A stretch of DNA of 46,425 bases from Limisphaerales bacterium. Its GTDB lineage: Bacteria > Verrucomicrobiota > Verrucomicrobiia > Limisphaerales > UBA11358. The translations under genes and the position numbers were made by a program. Under the pieces are notes generated by a model. It made no database searches. It was given only the letters and a program-made list of their open reading frames with translations, and had not been told where the DNA came from. Positions 20,390-28,616 of the stretch are shown here, piece after piece. The stretch spans positions 1 to 46,425 of the forward strand of contig JANYFN010000157.1 of assembly GCA_025362675.1 (NCBI GenBank), given 5' to 3'. The stretch's first letter is position 1; each line of letters starts with the position of its first letter.

Positions 20390-21898
20390 ATTCGCTGATT
20401 GATGAAAACATTCGTCGATGCTTTCAGCTAACGCAGAAATCATTTTCCGCAACTGCGTCTGCGTGGTGCAATACGGCGGCAGGATGGCGATGACATTCCC
20501 GATGGGCCGCGTCAACACACCGCGTTTCGCCATTGCCTCGCACACGCGGATGCCCGCGCGCTCGGACAAGGTAAATGGCTCGCGCGTTTGCCAGTTCTTC
20601 ACCAGTTCAATTCCCGCTACCAAACCGACTTGGCGGATGTCGCCGACGTTTGGCAAAACCCAGAGCGATTGCAATTCTTCGTGCAACCATTTTTGAAGTC
20701 GTGTCCGTTGCAACACCGATTGCTTGGTCTGCAAGATTTCCAAACTGGCCAGCGAAGCCGCCGCGCCAAGTTGATTGCCGGTAAAACTATGGCCGTGAAA
20801 AAATGTTTTAAACTCCTCGTATTCGCCGAGAAATGCGTCGAAAACTTTTTGCGTTGTCAGCGTCGCGGCCATTGGCAGATAACCACCGGTTAGACCTTTG
20901 GCGACGCATAGAAAATCCGGTGTGATGCCGACGCGGCCCGTAGCAAACAGTTTTGCCGCGGCCGGATTTTTGGCGACGTTGGCGATGGCTTTGTCGTCCA
21001 CATGACAAGTCACTCCCGTGCGGCCGAAGCCCGTCATCACTTCATCCGCAATGAGCAAAGCCCCGTGGTTGCGGGCGATTTCCGTGACCTGCCCCAGCCA
21101 GCCGCTCGGCTGAGGAATCAGCCCCGCCGCTCCTTGCAGCAACGGCTCGAAAACAAACGCCGCGTAGGGATTACCTTTTTTATTCTGCGCCAAAAACTTT
21201 TTCTCCACGAGGCCGACACATTCCCAGTTGCATTTGCGATATTTCCGCGCGTCATTGCGTTCCGGCTGGGCGCGATTGAACGGACAGCGATAACAATACG
21301 GAGCCATCACCTTGTCGGTGCGGAACAACATTCCGCCGTAGGCTTTGTGGAACAGATTAATATGGCCGAGCGAGACTGCGCCGATGGTGTCGCCGTGATA
21401 CGCGCCTTCGAGTGAAAGAAATTTTGGCTGGAGTTCAGGCTTCAGCTTGTTCCCCGACAGCCTAAAGGCTGAACTCCAACCGCGCGTGCGCAGTGTGAAT
21501 TGATAGGCGAGTTTTAATGCCACCTCCAGCGCGGTAGAACCGTCATCCGAATAAAAAACTTTCGATAATTTTGAATTTTTATTTTCGAGTTTCAGGTCCG
21601 CAGCGTTGACGAGATTTTTTGCAAGCACCGAGGCCGGTTCATTCGCGAAACCGAGCGCGGATGAGTGCGCGATTTTTTTTAATTGCCGCGAGATGGCCGA
21701 ATTGATTTTCGAATGTTGATGGCCGTGAAGATTGGTCCAGATGGAAGAATTGGCGTCGAGATATTCTTTACCACGAACATCGCATAGCACGACACCTTTC
21801 GCGGACACGATGACGATCGGCTCGCCCCGCAGCCAGTCGCGCATCTGCGTGAACGGATGCCAGACAAATTTCCGATCAAGTTTGGCGAGGTGATTCAT
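20369..21898 (-). CDS. bioA: Adenosylmethionine-8-amino-7-oxononanoate aminotransferase
   Basis: WHPFTQMRDW, VFYSDDGSTALEVALKLAYQ, SLEGAYHGDTIGAVSLG, DEVMTGFGRTG, GLTGGYLPMAATL. Confidence 0.95.
   Translation of the reverse strand: MNHLAKLDRKFVWHPFTQMRDWLRGEPIVIVSAKGVVLCDVRGKEYLDANSSIWTNLHGHQHSKINSAISRQLKKIAHSSALGFANEPASVLAKNLVNAADLKLENKNSKLSKVFYSDDGSTALEVALKLAYQFTLRTRGWSSAFRLSGNKLKPELQPKFLSLEGAYHGDTIGAVSLGHINLFHKAYGGMLFRTDKVMAPYCYRCPFNRAQPERNDARKYRKCNWECVGLVEKKFLAQNKKGNPYAAFVFEPLLQGAAGLIPQPSGWLGQVTEIARNHGALLIADEVMTGFGRTGVTCHVDDKAIANVAKNPAAAKLFATGRVGITPDFLCVAKGLTGGYLPMAATLTTQKVFDAFLGEYEEFKTFFHGHSFTGNQLGAAASLASLEILQTKQSVLQRTRLQKWLHEELQSLWVLPNVGDIRQVGLVAGIELVKNWQTREPFTLSERAGIRVCEAMAKRGVLTRPIGNVIAILPPYCTTQTQLRKMISALAESIDECFHQSANKKRRQK
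21429..21478. repeat. Palindromic repeat inside the bioA coding sequence
   Basis: TGGAGTTCAGGCTTCAGC...AGGCTGAACTCCA; 23-nt arm 21430-21452 matches 45414-45436 at 22/23. Confidence 0.8.
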
Positions 21899-23106
21899 GG
21901 TGGGTTGATCGGTGCGGCGAGCTGCGTGACCGCCAGCGCGGCACCTAGTTTTGCGACGTCCGTTGCTGAATGGCCGGCTGTCAAAGTGATGCGCAACCGC
22001 GCGGCACCGCGTGCCACCGTCGGATAGCGGATGGCGGGGACAAAAATATTTTGTGCGCGTAATTTCGCCGCCAACTCCATTGCCTTAGCCTCGTCACCGA
22101 TGATCATTGGCATTATCAAACTTTCGGGAGCAGTGATGGTTCCGCCGGACGCAGCCACAGAGTGTTCCAGCAAATTTGCCAGATGCCACGCCTGAGAACG
22201 CAGTTGTTCTCCTTCGACGGACTGAACAATATTTATTGCCGCCATTGCCGCCGCCGCTGTGGACGGCATTGGTGCGGTGCTGAAAATAAAACTTCGCGCG
22301 CGGTTCACCAGAAAGTCAATCAAGGCGCGACTGCCGCCGATGTAGCCGCCACTCGCGCCTAGTGCTTTTCCCAGCGTGCCCATTTGGATTTCAATCTGAT
22401 CGCTGACCCCAAGTTCATCTGCCAGGCCGCGCCCATTTTGTCCAATGATACCAGTGGCGTGAGCCTCATCCACCATCAGCCAAGCGCCGTATTTTTCCTT
22501 GAGCGCGACAATTTCCCGGAGTGGGGCGCAATCGCCATCCATGCTAAAAATGGACTCCGTGACAATTAACGTTCGGGGACTTTGGCTTAATGTTCTTGGG
22601 CGCGAGCTGGACCACTTCAAAATGGTTTCGAGATCATTCAAATCGTTGTGGTCGAAAACGCGAAGTTTCGCACCGGAAAGTTTTGCGGCATCCACGATGC
22701 AGGCATGAACCAGCTTGTCCAAAATAATCACATCGTCTTTGCCGATGAGCGCGGGGATGGTTCCGAGCGCGGCGGCGTAACCGGTGGAAAACGTCAGCGC
22801 GGCCTCGGTTTTTTTGAAGTCGGCGAGGGCTGCTTCCAATTCGTGAAACGGTGCGAGCGAACCGCAGACTAAGCGTGACGCCCCAGCACCGGCACCAAAT
22901 GTTTCCAGAGCTTTGATCGCGGCTGCTTTCAGCGCGGGATGATTGGCTAGGCCAAGGTAATCGTTGGAGGAAAAATTGAGGAATGTCTGATCGCTGATTT
23001 CAATCTGCGGACCTTGAGCGGAATCTACTTGGCGCAGTTCGCGGAACAAGTGTTGTTCGCGCAACGCAGCCAGGCGATGGATTAATTCATCAGTGAATGA
23101 AGACAT
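21895..23106 (-). CDS. bioF: 8-amino-7-oxononanoate synthase
   Basis: FSSNDYLGLANHPALKAAA, GAGASRLVCGSLAPFHELE, VDEAHATGIIGQNGRG, GTLGKALGASGGYIGGS; overlaps bioA by 4 bp. Confidence 0.95.
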   Translation of the reverse strand: MSSFTDELIHRLAALREQHLFRELRQVDSAQGPQIEISDQTFLNFSSNDYLGLANHPALKAAAIKALETFGAGAGASRLVCGSLAPFHELEAALADFKKTEAALTFSTGYAAALGTIPALIGKDDVIILDKLVHACIVDAAKLSGAKLRVFDHNDLNDLETILKWSSSRPRTLSQSPRTLIVTESIFSMDGDCAPLREIVALKEKYGAWLMVDEAHATGIIGQNGRGLADELGVSDQIEIQMGTLGKALGASGGYIGGSRALIDFLVNRARSFIFSTAPMPSTAAAAMAAINIVQSVEGEQLRSQAWHLANLLEHSVAASGGTITAPESLIMPMIIGDEAKAMELAAKLRAQNIFVPAIRYPTVARGAARLRITLTAGHSATDVAKLGAALAVTQLAAPINPP

Positions 23107-23219
23107 TTTTCAACCACAGATAAACACAGATGGATGAGGATGGAAAGCGGGGCGTGTTCACAAATTGGGGCACGGGCTTCGCGTGCGCGACGATAGCCAA
23201 AGTCCGGTGCCGGTCCAGT

Positions 23220-24467
23220 TTATCCAATGGGCGGTATCGCCCAACGGCCTTCAATCATGCTGGCGGTGACGTTGCCGTTGTGTTCCCAAACTTTTTCGTG
23301 GACGCGAGAAATTTTTCCGGCGAACGGAATTGTAATCAAATCGGCAGACGCATTTTTTGCCAGCTCGCCGATTTTTCCGGCGAGACCGAGGGCGCGCGCG
23401 CCGTTGACGGTGGCCATCTGCAAAATGGTCTCGGGCGAAACGGTTTTGTCGGCGGCCGCCAGCGAACGCATCTCGGCGAACATATCGAGTTGCGGTTTTT
23501 GTTTTCCAATTTTGCGCGTGGTGGCGAGGCTGTCGGTGCCGAGACAGAGATTCACGCCAGCCGCAGCGAGGCGGGCGCGTTCAAATTTCGAGTGATTAAA
23601 ATAGTCATGGCTGCGCGGGCAATGGACGACGTGGGTTTTGTTTTTGGCCAAGAGTCCAGCGTCGTTGCGAGCAAGGTTGTTCGCGTGGATGGCGAGGATA
23701 TTTTCACCGAGTAATTTTTGCCGGGCGAGGTGGGCGATGGGCGAGCCTAGGGCGCAGTCGGAGTTGTCGCGGCCGTTGCGCGCGAGCCAATCGTGCATCT
23801 CGCCGCGGGCATGTTGAAACATTTCAAATTCCTGATCTGACTCGCCAACGTGGATACACGCGCGCCAGTTGCGCTTGAGGATGGTCTTGGCTGTGAGTCG
23901 CAGTAACTCGGGCAGGGTCGAATAAGGTGCGTGGGGCGACAGCATGGCGCGATGACGCGGATGGCGCAGTGATTCAATTTTCTCGACGGCTTCACGCAAA
24001 ATATCCTTGGGCGAGCGGCGTGATTTGATGCCGGTCATTTCCAAAAAGGAAAAGATTCGCAACGGGGTGGCGTCCCAAACTTCGGGCAACAAATCGGGCA
24101 TCGCCTCGATATCGGCCACGGTGGTGCTGCCGGTTTTCAAAAGTTGGTGAGCGCCGCGCAACCATGATTGTGCGTAGTCAGAATAGCTCCAGCCGGATTT
24201 GTGCGCGGTGATGGCAGCGATCCAGTCGGTGAAGGTTTTTGGCGGTGGCAATTCACCAGCCATGTCCGTGTAGTCGAGATGACAATGCGAATTGACAAGC
24301 CCGGGCAACAAGATGACTTCGCCGAGATCAATAATCTTTTCGTTGGTGGACCGGCGCAGGTTTTTCCACGGAGTGACCGACCGGATTTTATTTCCCGCAA
24401 TAAAAACCGCGCCGTCCTCGATGGGCGGCGCGGTGATCGGGAGAATTATTTTTGCGCGCAGAATCAT
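23220..24467 (-). CDS. Amidohydrolase (MTA/SAH deaminase/chlorohydrolase-like)
   Basis: LPGLVNSHCHLDYTDMAG, CIHVGES..E, VVHCPRSHDYFNH, LCLGTDSLATTRK. Confidence 0.88.
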   Translation of the reverse strand: MILRAKIILPITAPPIEDGAVFIAGNKIRSVTPWKNLRRSTNEKIIDLGEVILLPGLVNSHCHLDYTDMAGELPPPKTFTDWIAAITAHKSGWSYSDYAQSWLRGAHQLLKTGSTTVADIEAMPDLLPEVWDATPLRIFSFLEMTGIKSRRSPKDILREAVEKIESLRHPRHRAMLSPHAPYSTLPELLRLTAKTILKRNWRACIHVGESDQEFEMFQHARGEMHDWLARNGRDNSDCALGSPIAHLARQKLLGENILAIHANNLARNDAGLLAKNKTHVVHCPRSHDYFNHSKFERARLAAAGVNLCLGTDSLATTRKIGKQKPQLDMFAEMRSLAAADKTVSPETILQMATVNGARALGLAGKIGELAKNASADLITIPFAGKISRVHEKVWEHNGNVTASMIEGRWAIPPIG

Positions 24468-24820
24468 TCTTCGACAGTGGCGCGACGCAGCGCCTTCACT
24501 TTGGCGGCGTCTTTGTGTTTGCTGACTTTGAATTTTCCGTGACGTTTGCGGATTTGCTGCTCGATTTTTTTGGTCACGGCGTCAATGGCAGCGTAGAGAT
24601 CGCTTTCAATATCCTTGGCAAAAAGATCGGGGCCGCGCACGCCGAGGCGCATGGAGCAGGCGAATTGTTTTTCCGGCGCGCGGGTTTTATCATGTTCGAG
24701 CGTCACGCGGGCGTCAATGGCCCAGCGGTCCAAATGCTCCAACTTGTCCAACCGTCCGAGAATGTGGTCTTCGATGGCTTTGGTCAGTGTCACGTTATGC
24801 GTGGACAGAATTAGTTTCAT
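24464..24820 (-). CDS. hpf: Ribosome hibernation-promoting factor (short HPF/RaiA family)
   Basis: 118 aa; MKLILSTHNVTLTKAIEDHILGRLDKLEHL...DLFAKDIESDLYAAIDAVTKKIEQQIRKRHGKFK. Confidence 0.93.
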   Translation of the reverse strand: MKLILSTHNVTLTKAIEDHILGRLDKLEHLDRWAIDARVTLEHDKTRAPEKQFACSMRLGVRGPDLFAKDIESDLYAAIDAVTKKIEQQIRKRHGKFKVSKHKDAAKVKALRRATVEE

Positions 24821-24940
24821 GTCTGAAGCATGGGACTTGGGACAAAAAAAATCCAGTTTTTTAACGTCGGCAGAACCAACTCAGCGAGATTCGTGCCAAA
24901 ATTACTTGAGCTTAATGGTGATTGGGTTAAGCTGCCGCAA

Positions 24941-26443
24941 ATGGGTCCCGGAATTTCATTATCCCAAAGGCTATCTCAGTCGCTCGTGCTGGCACCGCAG
25001 CTTCAGCAGTCGCTGGCATTGCTTCAGGCTCCTACGCTTGAACTTAAGGCTCTCGTCGAGGCGGAACTTCAACAAAATCCTGTGCTGGAAGAAATTCCGG
25101 AGCAGGAAATGGAGGTTTCTGAAAAAGCCCCCAACGAAGACAGCGATACCCCCCAAGTGACCGATTATGCCGAACCGCCGGAGGACGTGAAGTTCGATTC
25201 CGCGACGGAAAAGCCGACGCCGGAAGCCAACGATGAATGGCAGGCTGAATTCGATAAACTCGTGCAGCTTGATCAGGAGTGGCGGGATACTTTTGCCGGT
25301 GCCAGCCAACCGAGTCGCGCCACCACCGAGGACGAGGAAAAAAGACAGTTTCTCTTCGATTCACTCACGGCGGAAACGTCCCTTGCGCAGCATCTCATCG
25401 AGCAATTGCGCGATACGAAATTGAGCGATGAGGAACGCGCCAGCGCGGAACTCATCATCGGCAACATTGATGATTATGGTTATCTGACGCTGCCGGTGGA
25501 AGAACTCGCCACTTCCACTCAGTTAGCGCCGGAGAAAATTCTTGAAGTGCTCAGAGTCATCCAGACCTTTGACCCCATCGGGGTTGGCGCGCGCGATTTG
25601 CGCGAATGCCTCATGCTTCAGATGGAACGCGCCGGGCTTGATACGACGCTCGAATACACTATCTGTCGCGACCACATGGAAGCCCTCGGCAAACGGCGTA
25701 TCCCAGAAATTTCTCGTAGCACCAACACCACCCTCGACGATGTGCAGGAAGCGATCACGCGGATTGGTCGGCTGGATCCGCGCCCCGGCCGGGCTTTCCT
25801 CTCCGTCACCGAACAATACGTCGCGCCCGAAGTATTTGTCGTGAGGAATGGCGATGACTACACCGTCACCACTAACGACGAACAGATTCCACACCTCCGC
25901 ATCAGCAACGTCTATAAAGATTTGATGGCTGGCGGCGGCGATAATGCTGAAGTCAAAAACTACATCCGCGAAAAAATCCGCGCGGGCAAATTTCTCATCA
26001 AGAGTCTCCACCAACGCCAGACCACGATTGCGAACATTGGGCGCGAGATCGTTAAACGGCAGCGGGAATTCATGGAGCACGGCATCACCCATCTGAAGCC
26101 GATGACCATGTCGCAGGTCGCCGAAGTCGTCGGGGTCCATGAAACCACCGTCAGCCGCGCCGTCTCCGGCAAATATATCGAGACTCCGCAAGGCGTGTTC
26201 GAGATGAAATCATTTTTCACCGCCGGTCTTCAGACGAGCGGCGGCGGCGGCGACGTTTCTAACGCCAGTGTCAAAGATATGGTCGCCGAAATTTTTAAAG
26301 GCGAGAACAGCACCAAACCGCTATCCGATCAGGAAGTCGTGAAGATGCTCACCGATAAAGGCATCAACATTGCCCGGCGCACGGTGGCCAAGTATCGCGA
26401 TGAACTCGGCATCCTGCCCTCCAATTTACGGAAAGTATATTAG
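24941..26443 (+). CDS. rpoN: RNA polymerase sigma-54 factor
   Basis: ISLSQRLSQSLVLAPQLQQSLALLQAPTLEL, VAEVVGVHETTVSRAVSGKYIETPQGVFEMKSFF, RPON-box-like ARRTVAKYRDELGI; start chosen at MGPGIS. Confidence 0.96.
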   Translation: MGPGISLSQRLSQSLVLAPQLQQSLALLQAPTLELKALVEAELQQNPVLEEIPEQEMEVSEKAPNEDSDTPQVTDYAEPPEDVKFDSATEKPTPEANDEWQAEFDKLVQLDQEWRDTFAGASQPSRATTEDEEKRQFLFDSLTAETSLAQHLIEQLRDTKLSDEERASAELIIGNIDDYGYLTLPVEELATSTQLAPEKILEVLRVIQTFDPIGVGARDLRECLMLQMERAGLDTTLEYTICRDHMEALGKRRIPEISRSTNTTLDDVQEAITRIGRLDPRPGRAFLSVTEQYVAPEVFVVRNGDDYTVTTNDEQIPHLRISNVYKDLMAGGGDNAEVKNYIREKIRAGKFLIKSLHQRQTTIANIGREIVKRQREFMEHGITHLKPMTMSQVAEVVGVHETTVSRAVSGKYIETPQGVFEMKSFFTAGLQTSGGGGDVSNASVKDMVAEIFKGENSTKPLSDQEVVKMLTDKGINIARRTVAKYRDELGILPSNLRKVY

Positions 26444-26584
26444 GTCAACCGCCTGGAAACACCGGCGAAAACTTGATAATGCTTGAAAAACACTAAACTT
26501 TGGCTAGATTGCGCCGAAATCAATTTTAACGTGTTTAATTTCTGTTCTCCTAAAGCAACCACGATTCGCCAGTGCCGTATCACG

Positions 26585-27082
26585 ATGGCCATTTTAGCGT
26601 CGTTGCTGCTCGGCCATGTGGCCAAGGCTAATCTTATCAACACGACGAGCTATCAGTTTATTGGTTCGATCAATGCAGGCAGCTCTGGCGAAGTATCACA
26701 GACTTTCAGCACCGCGCCGGGCGAGCTGTATCAAATCACCTTTCAGGGCTATGCGTCTTCCATTTATACGCCGACCAGCCTGAATTTTTTGTGTGGCGAC
26801 ATGCTGAACCAGTCGTTGGTAGGAGACTTGAGCCGCCAATATTACATGTGGTATTTGGGACGATCTGACAATTCGCTGGTGACGTTCAACTATTTTGCCA
26901 CGGCAAATTCAGATACCACGACTTTGCAATTTCAATACGCGATGACGAGTGAAAATTATGGGATCACCATTCGGAATCTGTCGGTGAATCTCGTGCCCGA
27001 CGCCACCTCGACCGCCGCCTTGTTGTCCATCGCCGGCACGGGAATCTGCCTCATGCGCCGCTGGCTGAATCGATCCCGCTAG
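26585..27082 (+). CDS. Secreted protein with a PEP-CTERM-like C-terminal sorting signal
   Basis: Signal peptide; C-terminus VPDATSTAALLSIAGTGICLMRRWLNRSR (VPx..ST, TM, basic tail); an earlier start at 26483 is possible. Confidence 0.75.
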   Translation: MAILASLLLGHVAKANLINTTSYQFIGSINAGSSGEVSQTFSTAPGELYQITFQGYASSIYTPTSLNFLCGDMLNQSLVGDLSRQYYMWYLGRSDNSLVTFNYFATANSDTTTLQFQYAMTSENYGITIRNLSVNLVPDATSTAALLSIAGTGICLMRRWLNRSR

Positions 27083-28518
27083 AGATACGGCGCGAATAGA
27101 CGCGCAAAGGCATCACGTAATTTTCCCGGCAACGACCGTCCATCCACTTCGCCCAAGCTCACCTCGCGGGCAACGCCAATTTTTCGCGCGATAAGTTTCT
27201 CCATCTCCTCTCCAAACTTACGACCATATGCTTCCACATTTAATTCAAAATTCAACCGCAGGCTGCGCGCATCCCAATTTGCCGAACCAAAGGAAACCCA
27301 GTGTCCATCCACGATCATCAACTTGGAGTGATCGAACGGCGGCGGCGTGAGCCAGAGGTGGCAACCGCGTTCCAGCACTTGCCACCAGAGCGCGCGCGAT
27401 GCCCAGTGCACGAACGGTAAATTATTTTTTGCGGGTAGAATGATGTCCACGCGCACACCGCGCAACGCCGCGAGATTCAGCGCGGTGATGAGCGCGATGT
27501 CCGGCAAAAAATAGGGCGTCAGGATTTTCACCGAAGCCTGCGCTTCGCCCAGCGCGGCCAGCATCGTCCAACGCGCGTTCTCAAAATCCGCATCCGGCCC
27601 GTCCGGCACGACGCGCGCGATCACATCACCCGCCTCGGATAAATCCGGAAACCAAGGTTCGCCTTTAAGAATTTCGCCCGTCGTGAAATTCCAATCGTTC
27701 GCAAAAGCTTCCTGCAATTCCGCCACCACCGGGCCGGTGACGCGAAAATGTAGATCCTGCACCGGACTGGCGGGGTTAGCTAAGAGCACGTTGCCATGAC
27801 GCAGATTCATGCCACCCGTAAAAGAAATTTCTCCATCCACCGTGAGCGACTTACGATGGTTGCGGAGATTGATGGTAGCCACGCGCCAGGGTGTGAGGAT
27901 GGAAGTCGGCAGAAATTTTGCGAACGGAATTTTAGCGTGACGCAGCTTCCAAGTGATCGGCGGAAAGGAATAGCGTGTGCCGGCAGAATCCACCAGCACG
28001 CGAACCAGCACACCGCGCTCAACCGCGCGTTTGAGCGCGGCGACAAATTTCATTCCCGTTTCATCGTTGTCAAAAATGTAGCTACACAGTGAAATTGATT
28101 TTTGTGCGTTCTCGATCGCTGCGAGCATGGCGGGAAACGCCTCGTCGCCGTTCACCAATGGATCAATTTTATTTCCGGCGGTAAGTGGTTGAGCCGCGAC
28201 CCGGCTGACGACCCGGGCGATGTGTTGCAAATGTTCTGCCCCGGCAGCCTCCGTATCGCCCAGATTTTCCGGAACCGCGCGGGTAAATATTTTGTGAACC
28301 CTAAGTCTGATAGCGTGACGCCGGATCCGATTGACGCCCAATACAACATAGCAGAGGGAACCGAGCGCGGGCATGGTCCAGATGACGCCAAGCCAGATCG
28401 TTGCGGCGCGCGGGTCGCGTTTGTTCAAGAGCGCGTGGCCCGAGGCGATCACATTCGCGAGCGCTATCAGCGCCGCTAGTTGCGGCCAATATTGAGCAAA
28501 GTTGCTGAACCAATCCAC
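27079..28518 (-). CDS. cls: Cardiolipin synthase (phospholipase D-like)
   Basis: Two HKD-like motifs (NHRKSLTVDGEISFTGGMN, DHSKLMIVDGHWVSFGSANWD) and N-terminal TMs. Confidence 0.94.
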   Translation of the reverse strand: MDWFSNFAQYWPQLAALIALANVIASGHALLNKRDPRAATIWLGVIWTMPALGSLCYVVLGVNRIRRHAIRLRVHKIFTRAVPENLGDTEAAGAEHLQHIARVVSRVAAQPLTAGNKIDPLVNGDEAFPAMLAAIENAQKSISLCSYIFDNDETGMKFVAALKRAVERGVLVRVLVDSAGTRYSFPPITWKLRHAKIPFAKFLPTSILTPWRVATINLRNHRKSLTVDGEISFTGGMNLRHGNVLLANPASPVQDLHFRVTGPVVAELQEAFANDWNFTTGEILKGEPWFPDLSEAGDVIARVVPDGPDADFENARWTMLAALGEAQASVKILTPYFLPDIALITALNLAALRGVRVDIILPAKNNLPFVHWASRALWWQVLERGCHLWLTPPPFDHSKLMIVDGHWVSFGSANWDARSLRLNFELNVEAYGRKFGEEMEKLIARKIGVAREVSLGEVDGRSLPGKLRDAFARLFAPYL

Positions 28519-28616
28519 GCGGGAGTTTCAGCGGAAAATTTACCGGGCGCAAGCGTGAGAAAATGACGTCACGATTTTTCATGTGCCCCCCAGCAGGTTT
28601 GTTGTATAAAGCCAGC

